The notes beneath the pieces are model-generated. The model saw only the letters and a list, made by a program, of their open reading frames with translations, did not search any database and was not told the origin of the DNA. A stretch of 54,135 nucleotides of DNA from Chloroflexota bacterium (lineage in GTDB: Bacteria > Chloroflexota > UBA6077 > FW602-bin22), in assembly GCA_016875715.1 (NCBI GenBank), contig VGOZ01000010.1:1-54135 (forward strand). Direction: 5' to 3'. Made by a program: the position numbers and the translations under genes. Each line of letters starts with the position of its first letter. Positions within the stretch are counted from its first letter, which is position 1. Positions 33,341 to 40,744 of this stretch are shown here, piece after piece.

Positions 33341-34132
33341 ATGATGGGCTGGCTCCGGCGGATTCTTGGCCTGGGCCGGCGCGACGGTGCACGCGCGTTG
33401 CCGCGAGTCCTCGAATCATCCGGTCGCTCGAGTCCCGCCGCACGGAGTCGCGCCAGGGCTACGGCTACGCCCCGGGGCGAACCTCCCTACGAGACGCTCT
33501 CACCCGAAGAGTTCAAACTCGCGCGACGTCGCGTGGTCTTATATATCTCGCGCGCGCGCGTACCGATCCGCCAGGCGGCCGCCACGAGGCAGGCGTGGAT
33601 CCAGGATCTCGGCAAGGTCTACGAGGCAATCCGCACCTCACCGACGGAGATGATTCTCGACCGTGCCGGTGAGGTCGCCATGCGGTACGAGGAGGCATTC
33701 CGCGACGCGCTTTCAATGGCCCAGAGTCTCGAGGTGCCCTCGGAGGCGGAGGTCGCCCACGGGCCCCTCGTCCAGTGGCTGACCAACCTCCACTCCTCCT
33801 GCCTCGCGCTCATCGATGCGCGCCGACTGAAAGATCGATCGATGCTCGGGATGTTCCGCGAGCGGCTCGGGCAGGCCCGGCGGCAGGCGGTCCAGTTGAC
33901 CCAGGCCCGCGACAATCTGTTCACCGACTACCGTCTGCGTCTGGACCCCAACCTGAAGCGCAAGAAGGCTGAGAAAGAGGCTCCGGAGACTCCAGCCACC
34001 GAAGCCGCGACGTCAGCCGCTGCCGCGCAGGCGCCCGCGGGAACCCCGGCGTCGTCCGCCCCGGTGCTCTTAAGGAGACGGCGCCCGGTGCGACGAGGAC
34101 GTGTCCGCGCCACCCCCCGCCTGGCGACTTAG
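33341..34132 (+). CDS. Helical protein of an undescribed four-member family (member A)
   Basis: A 263-residue protein. After a basic N-terminus (WLRRILGLGRRDG) and a disordered Ser/Arg linker, residues 50-210 are predicted helices: ARRRVVLYISRA, TRQAWIQDLGKVYEAIRTS, GEVAMRYEEAFRDALSMAQ, LVQWLTNLHSSCLALIDA, FRERLGQARRQAVQLTQARD. The same order and spacing occur in the genes at 35818, 36461 and 38058, so the four are paralogs. The last 50 residues are Ala/Pro/Lys-rich and end in a strongly basic RRRRPVRRGRVR tail, suggesting contact with nucleic acid or membrane. No known domain recognised. Its TAG stop overlaps the stop of the convergent YtxJ-like gene. Confidence 0.65.
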   Translation: MMGWLRRILGLGRRDGARALPRVLESSGRSSPAARSRARATATPRGEPPYETLSPEEFKLARRRVVLYISRARVPIRQAAATRQAWIQDLGKVYEAIRTSPTEMILDRAGEVAMRYEEAFRDALSMAQSLEVPSEAEVAHGPLVQWLTNLHSSCLALIDARRLKDRSMLGMFRERLGQARRQAVQLTQARDNLFTDYRLRLDPNLKRKKAEKEAPETPATEAATSAAAAQAPAGTPASSAPVLLRRRRPVRRGRVRATPRLAT

Positions 34133-34512
34133 GAAACCGGCGCAGCATCCTCCGGCGCATCCCGCGCCGCAACGAGCGCCTGATTGACAGCCCGCGCCGT
34201 GATGCCGAAATGAGACGCGTGCCATACCGCGCGCCCGCCGCGCACGACGATTGCCTGAGGCGACGCGTGGCGCACGCGCGTCACCCGAGCCACGGCCTGG
34301 CCGAGGTCGTGATGACGAGCCACGTCGATGACGCCGATGCGCCCCGCCACATCGGCCATCGCCTCGTTGGCCATCGCGCTGGTGCCGCACCACGGGTCGT
34401 GGTTGAACAACACGATCGGCTCCGCCTCCGATCGGGCGACCAGGTCGGCGAGCGCCTCGGTGCTCGCGATCCGCTCGACATAATGACCAGTCACTGGGAT
34501 GATCTCACTCAC
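34129..34512 (-). CDS. YtxJ-like monothiol thioredoxin-fold protein
   Basis: A 127-residue thioredoxin-fold protein resembling the bacilliredoxin YtxJ family. The active site is PIVLFNHDPWCGTSAMANEA, a single Cys after the FxHxxxC strand. The SPQAIVVRGGRAVWHASHFG segment carries the cis-Pro region and the last strands. YtxJ relatives act on mixed disulfides of low-molecular-weight thiols. It is cytoplasmic (no signal). It converges on member A of the helical family and is divergent from anmK, 56 bases away. The family call is moderate; the start is a GTG. Confidence 0.6.
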   Translation of the reverse strand: MSEIIPVTGHYVERIASTEALADLVARSEAEPIVLFNHDPWCGTSAMANEAMADVAGRIGVIDVARHHDLGQAVARVTRVRHASPQAIVVRGGRAVWHASHFGITARAVNQALVAARDAPEDAAPVS

Positions 34513-34568
34513 ATCGACGATTATGCACGGGACGATGCGGGCGGCGCCGCCCCATACTTGCCCATCTC

Positions 34569-35771
34569 GTGAACGTCGTGGGCCTCATGTCCGGCACGTC
34601 GGTGGACGGTATCGATGCTGCGCTGGTCGATGTGGCCGAGGATGGCGACACGCTTCGGGTGCGCCTGCTGGCCTATCAAGAGACGCCCCACGATTCGGCG
34701 TTGCGGCGGCGGATCCTGCGTCTGTGCCAGGGTAGCCCTGTTCCGATCGCGGAGGTCGCCGATGTTCACATGCGCCTGGGCGAGCGGTTCGGTATAGCGG
34801 CAGCCGCGCTGTGCGACGGCGCGAGAGTACGTCCCGATCTGGTTGCGTCTCACGGACAGACGGTCTGGCACGCCGTGGACGCCGGCGGGCAGGTCACCGC
34901 GACGCTGCAACTTGGCGAGGGCGCCGCCATCGCGGAGATCGTCGGCTGTCCGGTGGTGGCGGATTTTCGGCCTCGCGACGTGGCCGCCGGCGGTCAGGGC
35001 GCTCCCCTCTCCAGCTACCCCGATTTCTTGCTCTTCGCCGATTCGCGTCGCGGCCGCGCGATTCAGAACCTCGGCGGAATCGGGAATGTGACCTGGATTC
35101 CGCCCGGCGCGTCGGCCGAGCAGGTCATCGCGTTTGACACCGGCCCCGGAAGTGTGCTGATCGATCGGGCGGTGCAGCGGCTCACCGATGGCGCGGAGAT
35201 GCTGGATTGTGACGGTAGGCGCGCGCTGGCCGGCCAGGCGAACGAGGCGATCGTCCGTGAGGTCCTCACCATACCATTCTTCGATCGGCCTCCCCCGCGC
35301 ACCACCGGACGCGAGCTGTTCGGCGATGAACTATCCGATCGCGTCGCCGGATTAGTTTTCGGCGCGGGAGGGTCGACGGATGACGCGATCGCGACGCTCA
35401 CGGAAATTACCGTGCGATCGATCGATCTGGCGTACCGTCGTTTCTTGCCCGCCGTTCCCGATGACGTCATCCTGGGCGGTGGCGGTGCCCGTAACCCGGC
35501 GATCGCCCGCGGTCTGGTGAAAGCACTGGGGGAGACCTCTCGGGTGGCGGACCACGAGGCCTTCGGGGTCCCATCCCTGGGCCGCGAGGCGATCTACTTC
35601 GCGGTTCTGGGTCACGAGGCTGTGCGCGGCCGGGCAAACAGTTTGCCCGCGTGCACGGGCGCCCGCGCCGCCACCATTCTCGGAAAGATCACGCCCGCCG
35701 CCGGCCGAGAGGTGGGCCCCGGCGAACCGAGTCGCCCGATCCGCCGCCTGACGATCGAGTCGCGGTTGTAA
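34569..35771 (+). CDS. anmK: Anhydro-N-acetylmuramic acid kinase
   Basis: A 400-residue kinase that phosphorylates and opens 1,6-anhydro-N-acetylmuramic acid in peptidoglycan recycling, giving MurNAc-6-phosphate. The N-terminal ATP motif GLMSGTSVDGIDAAL is diagnostic. Further family marks are SHGQTVWH, LQLGEGAAIAEI, VVADFRPRDVAAGGQGAPL, NLGGIGNVTWI, AFDTGPGSVLID and LGGGGARN. It starts at the GTG at 34569. The gene is full length with a slightly long Arg-rich C-terminus. It stands between members A and B of the helical family, 46 bases before B. Partners such as MurQ or NagZ are not in the window. Confidence 0.96.
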   Translation: MNVVGLMSGTSVDGIDAALVDVAEDGDTLRVRLLAYQETPHDSALRRRILRLCQGSPVPIAEVADVHMRLGERFGIAAAALCDGARVRPDLVASHGQTVWHAVDAGGQVTATLQLGEGAAIAEIVGCPVVADFRPRDVAAGGQGAPLSSYPDFLLFADSRRGRAIQNLGGIGNVTWIPPGASAEQVIAFDTGPGSVLIDRAVQRLTDGAEMLDCDGRRALAGQANEAIVREVLTIPFFDRPPPRTTGRELFGDELSDRVAGLVFGAGGSTDDAIATLTEITVRSIDLAYRRFLPAVPDDVILGGGGARNPAIARGLVKALGETSRVADHEAFGVPSLGREAIYFAVLGHEAVRGRANSLPACTGARAATILGKITPAAGREVGPGEPSRPIRRLTIESRL

Positions 35772-35817
35772 CAGTTTCGTTACGAGATGAGAAGTTCGTC
35801 GCAGTCACAATCCCCGG

Positions 35818-36387
35818 GTGGCAATCGTGACCGAACCGAAGCCGTCAGCCGAACCCACCGACGCGGCGTCCAGCGCCGCGGAGACGCCGCGCCTCACGGG
35901 TGCGCGCGCGGTGATTGCGCACCTGCGCGAACGCCGGCCGCTCATGCAGCGTACGGCCGAGGCCAGGCACCAGTTCATCCGCGCCGCTGGACCGCTGATC
36001 GAGGCGGTCCGGCGCGGGGAAGCCGACGACTTCGCGCGGCGTGCCGACACCGCGGGTGTGGAGGCTGTCGCTGTCTTCCGGTTCGTCCGCGAGCGTCTCG
36101 GTGAACTGGTCGTGCCGCTGCCCTGCTCGGGCTGCCACGAATCGTTCGTCGCCTGGGTCGATCTGCTCGTGGTCTCCGCCGAGACGATGTTGCACGCGAG
36201 CAAGACCGACGACCCCACTCGATTGCGTGAGATTGAGAGCCTGTTTGCCGAGGGCAGAACGTTCTCGGCACGTTTCAAAGCGCAGTACGAGCCCCTCGTC
36301 AATCAGATCAAGGAGAGGAGCGCCGCCCGCAAGGAGCAGCGCGGGCGCCTGACGCGTTTCCTCTCGGGTAGCAAGCGCGGCGCGTGA
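35818..36387 (+). CDS. Helical protein of an undescribed four-member family (member B)
   Basis: A 189-residue protein with a short disordered N-terminus and a fully helical core. Segments that align with the other members: AEARHQFIRAAGPLIEAVRR, FRFVRERLGEL, PLPCSGCHESFVAWVDLLVV, RLREIESLFAEGRTFSARFK and AQYEPLVNQIKER. The central C-x-x-C-H (PCSGCH) is shared in weaker form with C (ECH) and D (ECDVC). There is no signal peptide or membrane helix. It probably forms an operon with member C and the response regulator downstream. The start is the GTG at 35818 (35827 is an alternative). Function unknown. Confidence 0.65.
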   Translation: MAIVTEPKPSAEPTDAASSAAETPRLTGARAVIAHLRERRPLMQRTAEARHQFIRAAGPLIEAVRRGEADDFARRADTAGVEAVAVFRFVRERLGELVVPLPCSGCHESFVAWVDLLVVSAETMLHASKTDDPTRLREIESLFAEGRTFSARFKAQYEPLVNQIKERSAARKEQRGRLTRFLSGSKRGA

Positions 36388-36460
36388 CGTGCGTTCGCAC
36401 ACTGGCGTGTCGCGTGCGGGGAGGTAGATCCTTCCGCCCGGCCGGCGCCTGTAGCCGACG

Positions 36461-37042
36461 ATGGCAATGGTGCGCGCCACGGGGATGCTCTCACGTCCTA
36501 CGCGCCACCCCGCGTCGCTCGGAGGCGGACCCTCCGGCCCCACCTCGACTCCACGCGAAATGGCGCGCTTCCTGGTCGATCTGAAGCCGATCCTCGGGTC
36601 GGCGACCGACGCGCGGCGGACCTGGGTGCGCCGTATCGGAATCCTCATGGAAGACGCGCGCAAAGGGAATCCGGCGATTCTCGCGGCAGCGGCCGGGTCG
36701 ATCGGGCGTGAGTACACGCCCACCTTCCGTTCCGCGCGCGACCGGATCGATCGGATCACAGCGCCGAAGGGTGCTCTGGAGTGTCATCGCACCCTCTCGC
36801 GCTGGCTCGACAAGTTGGTGCAAAGCGGTGAACTGCTGATCGAGGTCGGTTCGAGCGGGAATGTCAATCGCATCCGCGAGATCCAGGAACTACTCGCCGA
36901 GGGGCGAGCCCACGCGGTCCGCTTCAACGAGGAGTATCTGCGACTCATCTCCAATCTCGGTGCCCGCGTCGCGGAGCTTTCGTCCCGCCGACGTGAGAAT
37001 GCCCTCCGACCCACGTGCAAGCCGCCCACCAACCCAGGATAG
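36461..37042 (+). CDS. Helical protein of an undescribed four-member family (member C)
   Basis: A 193-residue protein; closest to member D. Core segments: MARFLVDLKPILGSATDARR, TWVRRIGILMEDARKGNP, SIGREYTPTFRSARDRIDRI, ALECHRTLSRWLDKLVQSGE, VNRIREIQELLAEGRAHAVR and FNEEYLRLISNL. These match D almost segment by segment (for example GREYxxxFR and EVGxSGN). The first 30 residues before MARFL are Pro/Gly-rich and the real start may be the ATG at 36485 or 36560. It ends in TAG at 37042, ten bases before the response-regulator start. Linkage to a two-component regulator is the only functional clue. Confidence 0.65.
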   Translation: MAMVRATGMLSRPTRHPASLGGGPSGPTSTPREMARFLVDLKPILGSATDARRTWVRRIGILMEDARKGNPAILAAAAGSIGREYTPTFRSARDRIDRITAPKGALECHRTLSRWLDKLVQSGELLIEVGSSGNVNRIREIQELLAEGRAHAVRFNEEYLRLISNLGARVAELSSRRRENALRPTCKPPTNPG

Positions 37043-37052
37043 AATCCTCCCC

Positions 37053-37709
37053 GTGTTGAGGGTTCTCCTCGTCGACGATCACCGTCTCGTCACGGAGATG
37101 CTGCGCTCCGCGCTTGCGGCGTCCGCTGACATCGAGATCGTCGGGACGGCCGCGAGCGGTGCCGAGGGTGTGGCCCTCGCCCACCGGACTCGACCGGACG
37201 TGATGCTCATGGATGTCGAGATGGACGAGATGTCCGGCATCGAGGCGACCCGACAGATTCGCCAGGATCTACCTGACACGCGTATCGTGATGCTCACCGC
37301 GAATGACGACCAGGCGACGATCCTCGACGCGATCGAGAGTGGCGCGGTCGGCTACCTGACCAAGGATCGCGCCGCGCTCCCCGAAATCGTCGATACCGTG
37401 CGTCGCGCCGCGGATGGCGAGATCATGCTGCCGCCAGCGCTCATCGGCCGGCTTGTGACCTCGCTTGCCGCCCGCCGCCGGGAGCAGATCGAGCGATCGG
37501 CGCTCCTGGACACGCTGACGACACGGGAGAGGGAGATCCTCGGCCTGATCGCCGAGGGAGCCGATAACAGGACTATCGCCGACCGTCTTATCGTGTCGCC
37601 CCACACCGTGCGTACCCACGTGCAGAACGTCCTGGCCAAGCTCGGTGCGCACTCAAAACTCGAGGCGCTCACCATCGCTGCGAAGCGAGGGCTCGTCACC
37701 CTGACCTGA
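37053..37709 (+). CDS. NarL/FixJ-type response regulator
   Basis: A 218-residue two-component response regulator. The receiver has the acidic pair LLVDDH, the phospho-acceptor Asp in VMLMDVEMDEMSG at about residue 55, the Thr switch (MLTAND) and the Lys in YLTKDR. The C-terminal LuxR-type helix-turn-helix reads LTTREREILGLIAEGADN, then VSPHTVRTHVQNVLAKLG. The GTG at 37053 immediately precedes the first strand. No histidine kinase gene is present nearby. Its close placement behind member C of the helical family suggests cotranscription, though a promoter between them cannot be excluded. Confidence 0.93.
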   Translation: MLRVLLVDDHRLVTEMLRSALAASADIEIVGTAASGAEGVALAHRTRPDVMLMDVEMDEMSGIEATRQIRQDLPDTRIVMLTANDDQATILDAIESGAVGYLTKDRAALPEIVDTVRRAADGEIMLPPALIGRLVTSLAARRREQIERSALLDTLTTREREILGLIAEGADNRTIADRLIVSPHTVRTHVQNVLAKLGAHSKLEALTIAAKRGLVTLT

Positions 37710-37935
37710 CCGACGCGGCACCGACTGCCCGAAGCACCGCGGACGCCGGGCCACCAGTTCTGTCAATAGGCGGCGCCGCCGGGTCTCGGGGCTTCCAGCC
37801 TTGCCCCGCCACTACCGCGGGAGTTCCGTACTTCTCCGCGAGCTTTCTCGACGTGCGCGATAGCCAGTACGCCTGCTCGGGCGTGTCGTTCCAACCGTCG
37901 GGGGATTGGAAGCCTACCGTCAGGGAGGGCGGGCT
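37696..37935 (-). pseudogene. Orphan coding-like fragment
   Basis: An open frame with protein-like composition but no start codon: TVGFQSPDGWNDTPEQAYWL, then SRTSRKLAEKYGTPAVVAGQ and GWKPRDPAAPPIDRTGG, ending at a TGA at 37696 inside the response-regulator 3' end. Codon third positions are G/C-rich and several Trp occur, unlike the Arg-rich shadow frames. The frame is open to about 38007 but the upstream part is low-complexity. It may be the tail of a deleted gene. I see no family. The rest of 37710-38057 is otherwise empty. Confidence 0.3.
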
Positions 37936-38057
37936 GGATGCCCCGCGGTCCTTCTCCCGCGGACTCCCTGACTCCTGTCCTGAGCCGCGCGTGGCGAAGC
38001 TTGCGGCTCAGCGCGGGCGCGCACGCGGCCTCGTCCAGATGTCTTCGTCCGACCTGA

Positions 38058-38579
38058 TTACCGCCGCGTCGCGACCCCGACCTGTTGCCGCGCCGTCGCA
38101 ACGCGTCGTCGCAGTTCGCTGGCCACCCGGGCGTATTCATCGTTGAAGCGCCGCGCCTGGACCCTTGCCTCGGCCAGCTTAGCCTGGGCATCCCGGAGCC
38201 CGCCGAGGTTGCCACTGCGGCCAACCTCGGCGAGCGCGACGCAAGGGGCGAGCAGGGACTCGGTCCACGCGCGGACCGCGGCCTAGCACACATCGCATTC
38301 GGGTGTAGGCCGGAGGAGCTCGATGCGAGCCTTGATCTCGCGAAACAGCTGCCCGTACTCGCGCCCGAGGTTACCCGCCCCGCGCGCCACGAGCACAACG
38401 TTGCCAGTGCGAGCCTGATCGATCAGCACGCCGAGCTGGCGTACCCAGCGGTTTCGCTCGCCGCTCGCGTCGGCCAGGATGAGCCGAAGGCCCACGAGGT
38501 AGCGGGCGACGGCCTGCGCGGACTCCCGATCGGGTGGCACGGGGACGTCCGCGCAGGCCGCTCGCAGCGGAGTTCTCAC
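38058..38579 (-). pseudogene. Helical protein family (member D), interrupted by an amber codon
   Basis: A 174-codon frame with one internal TAG at 38283-38285. The half before it (RYLVGLRLILADASGERNRW, RQLGVLIDQARTGNV, NLGREYGQLFREIKARIELL, PECDVC) and the half after it (AAVRAWTESLLAPCVALAEV, GRSGNLGGLRDAQAKLAEAR, RRFNDEYARVASELRRRV) align with member C across the break. Gln (CAG) would fit at the TAG. The start is a GTG that overlaps the stop of the preceding small gene (GTGA), a coupled arrangement. It is on the strand opposite to A-C. Called a pseudogene because of the stop; otherwise no lesion is seen. Confidence 0.65.
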
Positions 38580-38824
38580 CGGACCGCTGCCCGCCGCAGT
38601 CGCAACCCTTCCGGGAGGAGACGATCGTCGGACTCGAGGAAGTCGATGAGAGGGGTAAGATCGGGCCAGTCGTCAGGGAGACCACGACCGCGCGTGGCCA
38701 GAGCCAGGCGGACCATGCGCCGATCAGCTGCGGAGAGCGTCTCACGCCGCGTCCGCTTCCGGGGGATGGGAGGGACCGGCCCGCCGGGATAGTCACGCGT
38801 GGAATCATCTAAGGCATCGGGCAC
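38576..38824 (-). CDS. Small hypothetical protein coupled to helical-family member D
   Basis: An 82-residue protein starting at a GTG, basic in the middle (PRKRTRRETLSAADRRMVRL), then a segment DDWPDLTPLIDFLESDDRLL. Its TGA overlaps the GTG of member D by the GTGA arrangement, a sign of coupled translation. No family recognised. Since member D is broken, this gene may also be decaying. Confidence 0.5.
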   Translation of the reverse strand: MPDALDDSTRDYPGGPVPPIPRKRTRRETLSAADRRMVRLALATRGRGLPDDWPDLTPLIDFLESDDRLLPEGLRLRRAAVR

Positions 38825-38922
38825 CCCGCGCGGCCAGTATCCGATCGCCCTGGCATTAGACCCAGCAAAGAATGGTCATTCTCGTAACGCGATGGTGCGT
38901 TCGGCCGGATGGGATAGAGGTC

Positions 38923-39201
38923 CTACGTTCCCGGTCGAAGCCAGGCGCGCACCGCCTCGCGCGGTGCCGCCGGCCCGCAGATCGCAAGCCAGGCACCCCA
39001 CAGGTCGTAGTGTTGCCGCCGATCGCCGCGACGCTGGAGCCGTAGATTGGGTGGACCGAAGCGCCGACCCCACGCGAGGAGTTCTCGCTCCGCGGCGTCC
39101 AGGTCGGGTAGGTCGCTGAACACATGACAGAGCCAATCCCCCCGTCGAATGCGCAGTCGCGGCTGATTCAGCGGCGCGTAGTGGTAGTGGAAACGGATCA
39201 T
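38923..39201 (-). CDS. Hypothetical protein
   Basis: A 92-residue soluble protein beginning MIRFHYHYAPLNQPRLRIRR at the ATG at 39201. It is rich in Arg, Trp and aromatic residues, with WLCHVFSDLPDLDAAERELL and YDLWGAWLAICGPAAPREAV as helical parts. Codon bias supports coding. No known motif. It lies 57 bases downstream of the Rrf2 gene on the same strand and may be its operon partner. Confidence 0.5.
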   Translation of the reverse strand: MIRFHYHYAPLNQPRLRIRRGDWLCHVFSDLPDLDAAERELLAWGRRFGPPNLRLQRRGDRRQHYDLWGAWLAICGPAAPREAVRAWLRPGT

Positions 39202-39258
39202 CGACGGTCGATCGCCTCTGCCGGGCGGGCGCGGCGAGCGGGCGCCCGGGCCTCTGAT

Positions 39259-39690
39259 TCAGATGTGATAGGTGATCGCGCGGGAGGCATCTCGGGCGGC
39301 GAGGTCACCGACCGTGGTCGCTCTCAGGACCGACAGCGCCGCGCCCGTTGCCTCCCACCACAGCCGCCGGATTGACGAACCCGGTCCCCGATCGCGCGGC
39401 TCCTCAGTGAGACCGTCGACCAGCGCCAGCGAGCCCTCGAGCGTCTCGAGCACCTCCGCGACGGTGATGTCCGCGGGCTGTCGGGCAAGAAGGTATCCGC
39501 CGGACGCGCCTCGGATCGACCGCACGAACCCCGCCCGCCGCAGGCCGACCATCAACTGGCCGAGGTACTCCTCGGGGACGCTCTGGCGCCGAGCGATGTC
39601 CTTCACCTGGACAGCGACCTGGGCGTCGTATTGCCCGGCGAGGTCGACCAGAGCCCTGAGCCCGTAGTCCCCCTTCGTGGAGATCTTCAA
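39259..39690 (-). CDS. Rrf2-family transcriptional regulator without cluster cysteines
   Basis: A 143-residue Rrf2/IscR-family winged-helix regulator. The N-terminus is canonical: KISTKGDYGLRALVDLA, then the recognition region VPEEYLGQLMVGLRRAGFV and the wing SIRGASGGYLLARQP. IscR-type members bind an iron-sulfur cluster through three cysteines after the wing; this protein has no cysteine at all, so it must sense something else or act as a constitutive repressor. It starts at a TTG (39690). A 13-bp dyad lies 15-50 bases upstream and may be its operator. The FAH hydrolase gene is the next gene upstream on the same strand. Confidence 0.92.
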   Translation of the reverse strand: MKISTKGDYGLRALVDLAGQYDAQVAVQVKDIARRQSVPEEYLGQLMVGLRRAGFVRSIRGASGGYLLARQPADITVAEVLETLEGSLALVDGLTEEPRDRGPGSSIRRLWWEATGAALSVLRATTVGDLAARDASRAITYHI

Positions 39691-39705
39691 CCCGAATAGT
39701 CTACC

Positions 39706-39743
39706 AGTGCCTCTCTCGAGCGTATCGCTCCGAGAGAGGCACT
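39706..39743. promoter_or_regulatory. 13-bp perfect dyad upstream of the Rrf2 gene
   Basis: AGTGCCTCTCTCG at 39706-39718 is mirrored by CGAGAGAGGCACT at 39731-39743, with AGCG/CGCT pairing further inside. It lies between the FAH gene and the Rrf2 start, both leftward. It could terminate the FAH transcript (no T-tract) or be an operator for autoregulation. Confidence 0.6.
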
Positions 39744-39804
39744 GAGCGGGGACGTCACATCCCGGCGGCGTGGAACCGCCGCACCTGTGGGTGGTCCTGT
39801 CCGG

Positions 39805-40704
39805 TCAGGCGATCGGGGTGCGCGCCCGGCGCGCGGTCTCTTCGTCCACCCCGCGAGGCCAGGATCGCCCGAGCGGGTCGCGCACGGAGAAGGTCAATTC
39901 GGGCCAGTTTTCGATGCGCAACGTCACGCGGTCGCGGTCCTGCAGCGCGCCCAGCCCTTGATGGTTCGTCCCCGTCGCGACGATATCTCCGGGCCGCAGT
40001 GTCGTCACCGATGACGCATTGGCGATCAGTTCGGCAACGGTGTTCGCCATGTCGTCGGTGCCGAAGCGCTGCCGCGCGGTCCCGTTGACATCGAGCGCAA
40101 TCGAGAGGCGTTGCGGATCGGGCACCTCATCGGCGGTCACGATCGCTGGCCCGAGAGGAGCAAAGGTGTCGAACGACTTGCCGGAGAAGAAGCTGCGGGG
40201 CATCAGCCCCCGTGCCGATACGTCGACGAACGGGATGTAGCCGAACACGTACTGCAGCGCGCTGCTGGCTGGAACACGCCGCGCCGCCCGGCCGATCACG
40301 ACCGCTAGTTCGGCCTCGTGATGGAAGATCGTTGCCTCGGCGGGGGGGAGTTCCACCACGCCGCCCGGCTCGAGGATCGATTCCGGAGACTTGAGGAAGA
40401 ACTCAATCGGCACCGTCGTGTGCATGCCGTTCTCCCGATAGTTCCGCGCCGCGCAGCAGATCTTCGCCGGTCGAGGTACGGGCGCGCGGAGGCGCAGGCC
40501 ATAGGCGCGGCGCGTGCGGCCCGTGCGGACAAAATCTTCGATGCGGCCGCGCGCCTCCTCCAATCCGCCGATGAGGATCAGGAGCCGGTCCTGGGGCGAG
40601 GCCGACGCGAGCGTTGGTTCATCGCCAAGCAGTTCGGTCACGTCGTGCACCTGATCGCCGCGTACGAGGCCGAGCCGGTAGTCGTCGAAGAAGATGAAGC
40701 GCAC
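39805..40704 (-). CDS. Fumarylacetoacetate hydrolase family protein
   Basis: A 299-residue FAH-superfamily protein. An N-terminal domain with a FFDDYRLGLV start precedes the metal-binding FAH fold: KICCAARNYRENG, FFLKSPESI, then FHHEAELAVVIGR with the acidic ligands, a third acidic ligand in GYIPFVDVSARGLM, and RPGDIVATGTNHQGLG near the end. Relatives hydrolyse or decarboxylate diketo acids and oxaloacetate-like compounds in aromatic and sugar-acid breakdown. The GTG at 40704 lies six bases after GGGAGG; a GTG at 40710 overlaps that site. It is divergent from nadX with only 40 bases between. Confidence 0.92.
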   Translation of the reverse strand: MRFIFFDDYRLGLVRGDQVHDVTELLGDEPTLASASPQDRLLILIGGLEEARGRIEDFVRTGRTRRAYGLRLRAPVPRPAKICCAARNYRENGMHTTVPIEFFLKSPESILEPGGVVELPPAEATIFHHEAELAVVIGRAARRVPASSALQYVFGYIPFVDVSARGLMPRSFFSGKSFDTFAPLGPAIVTADEVPDPQRLSIALDVNGTARQRFGTDDMANTVAELIANASSVTTLRPGDIVATGTNHQGLGALQDRDRVTLRIENWPELTFSVRDPLGRSWPRGVDEETARRARTPIA

Positions 40705-40744
40705 GCACACCCTCCCGGGGAGATGTCCCCCATAGTACCCTCCC

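Noticed and set aside
10271-38579. Reassignment of TAG to glutamine
   Set aside because: Several intact genes end in TAG at their expected C-terminus (sugar isomerase, M24-like, pepF, helical member C), so TAG is a normal stop; the internal TAGs sit in genes that often carry other lesions.
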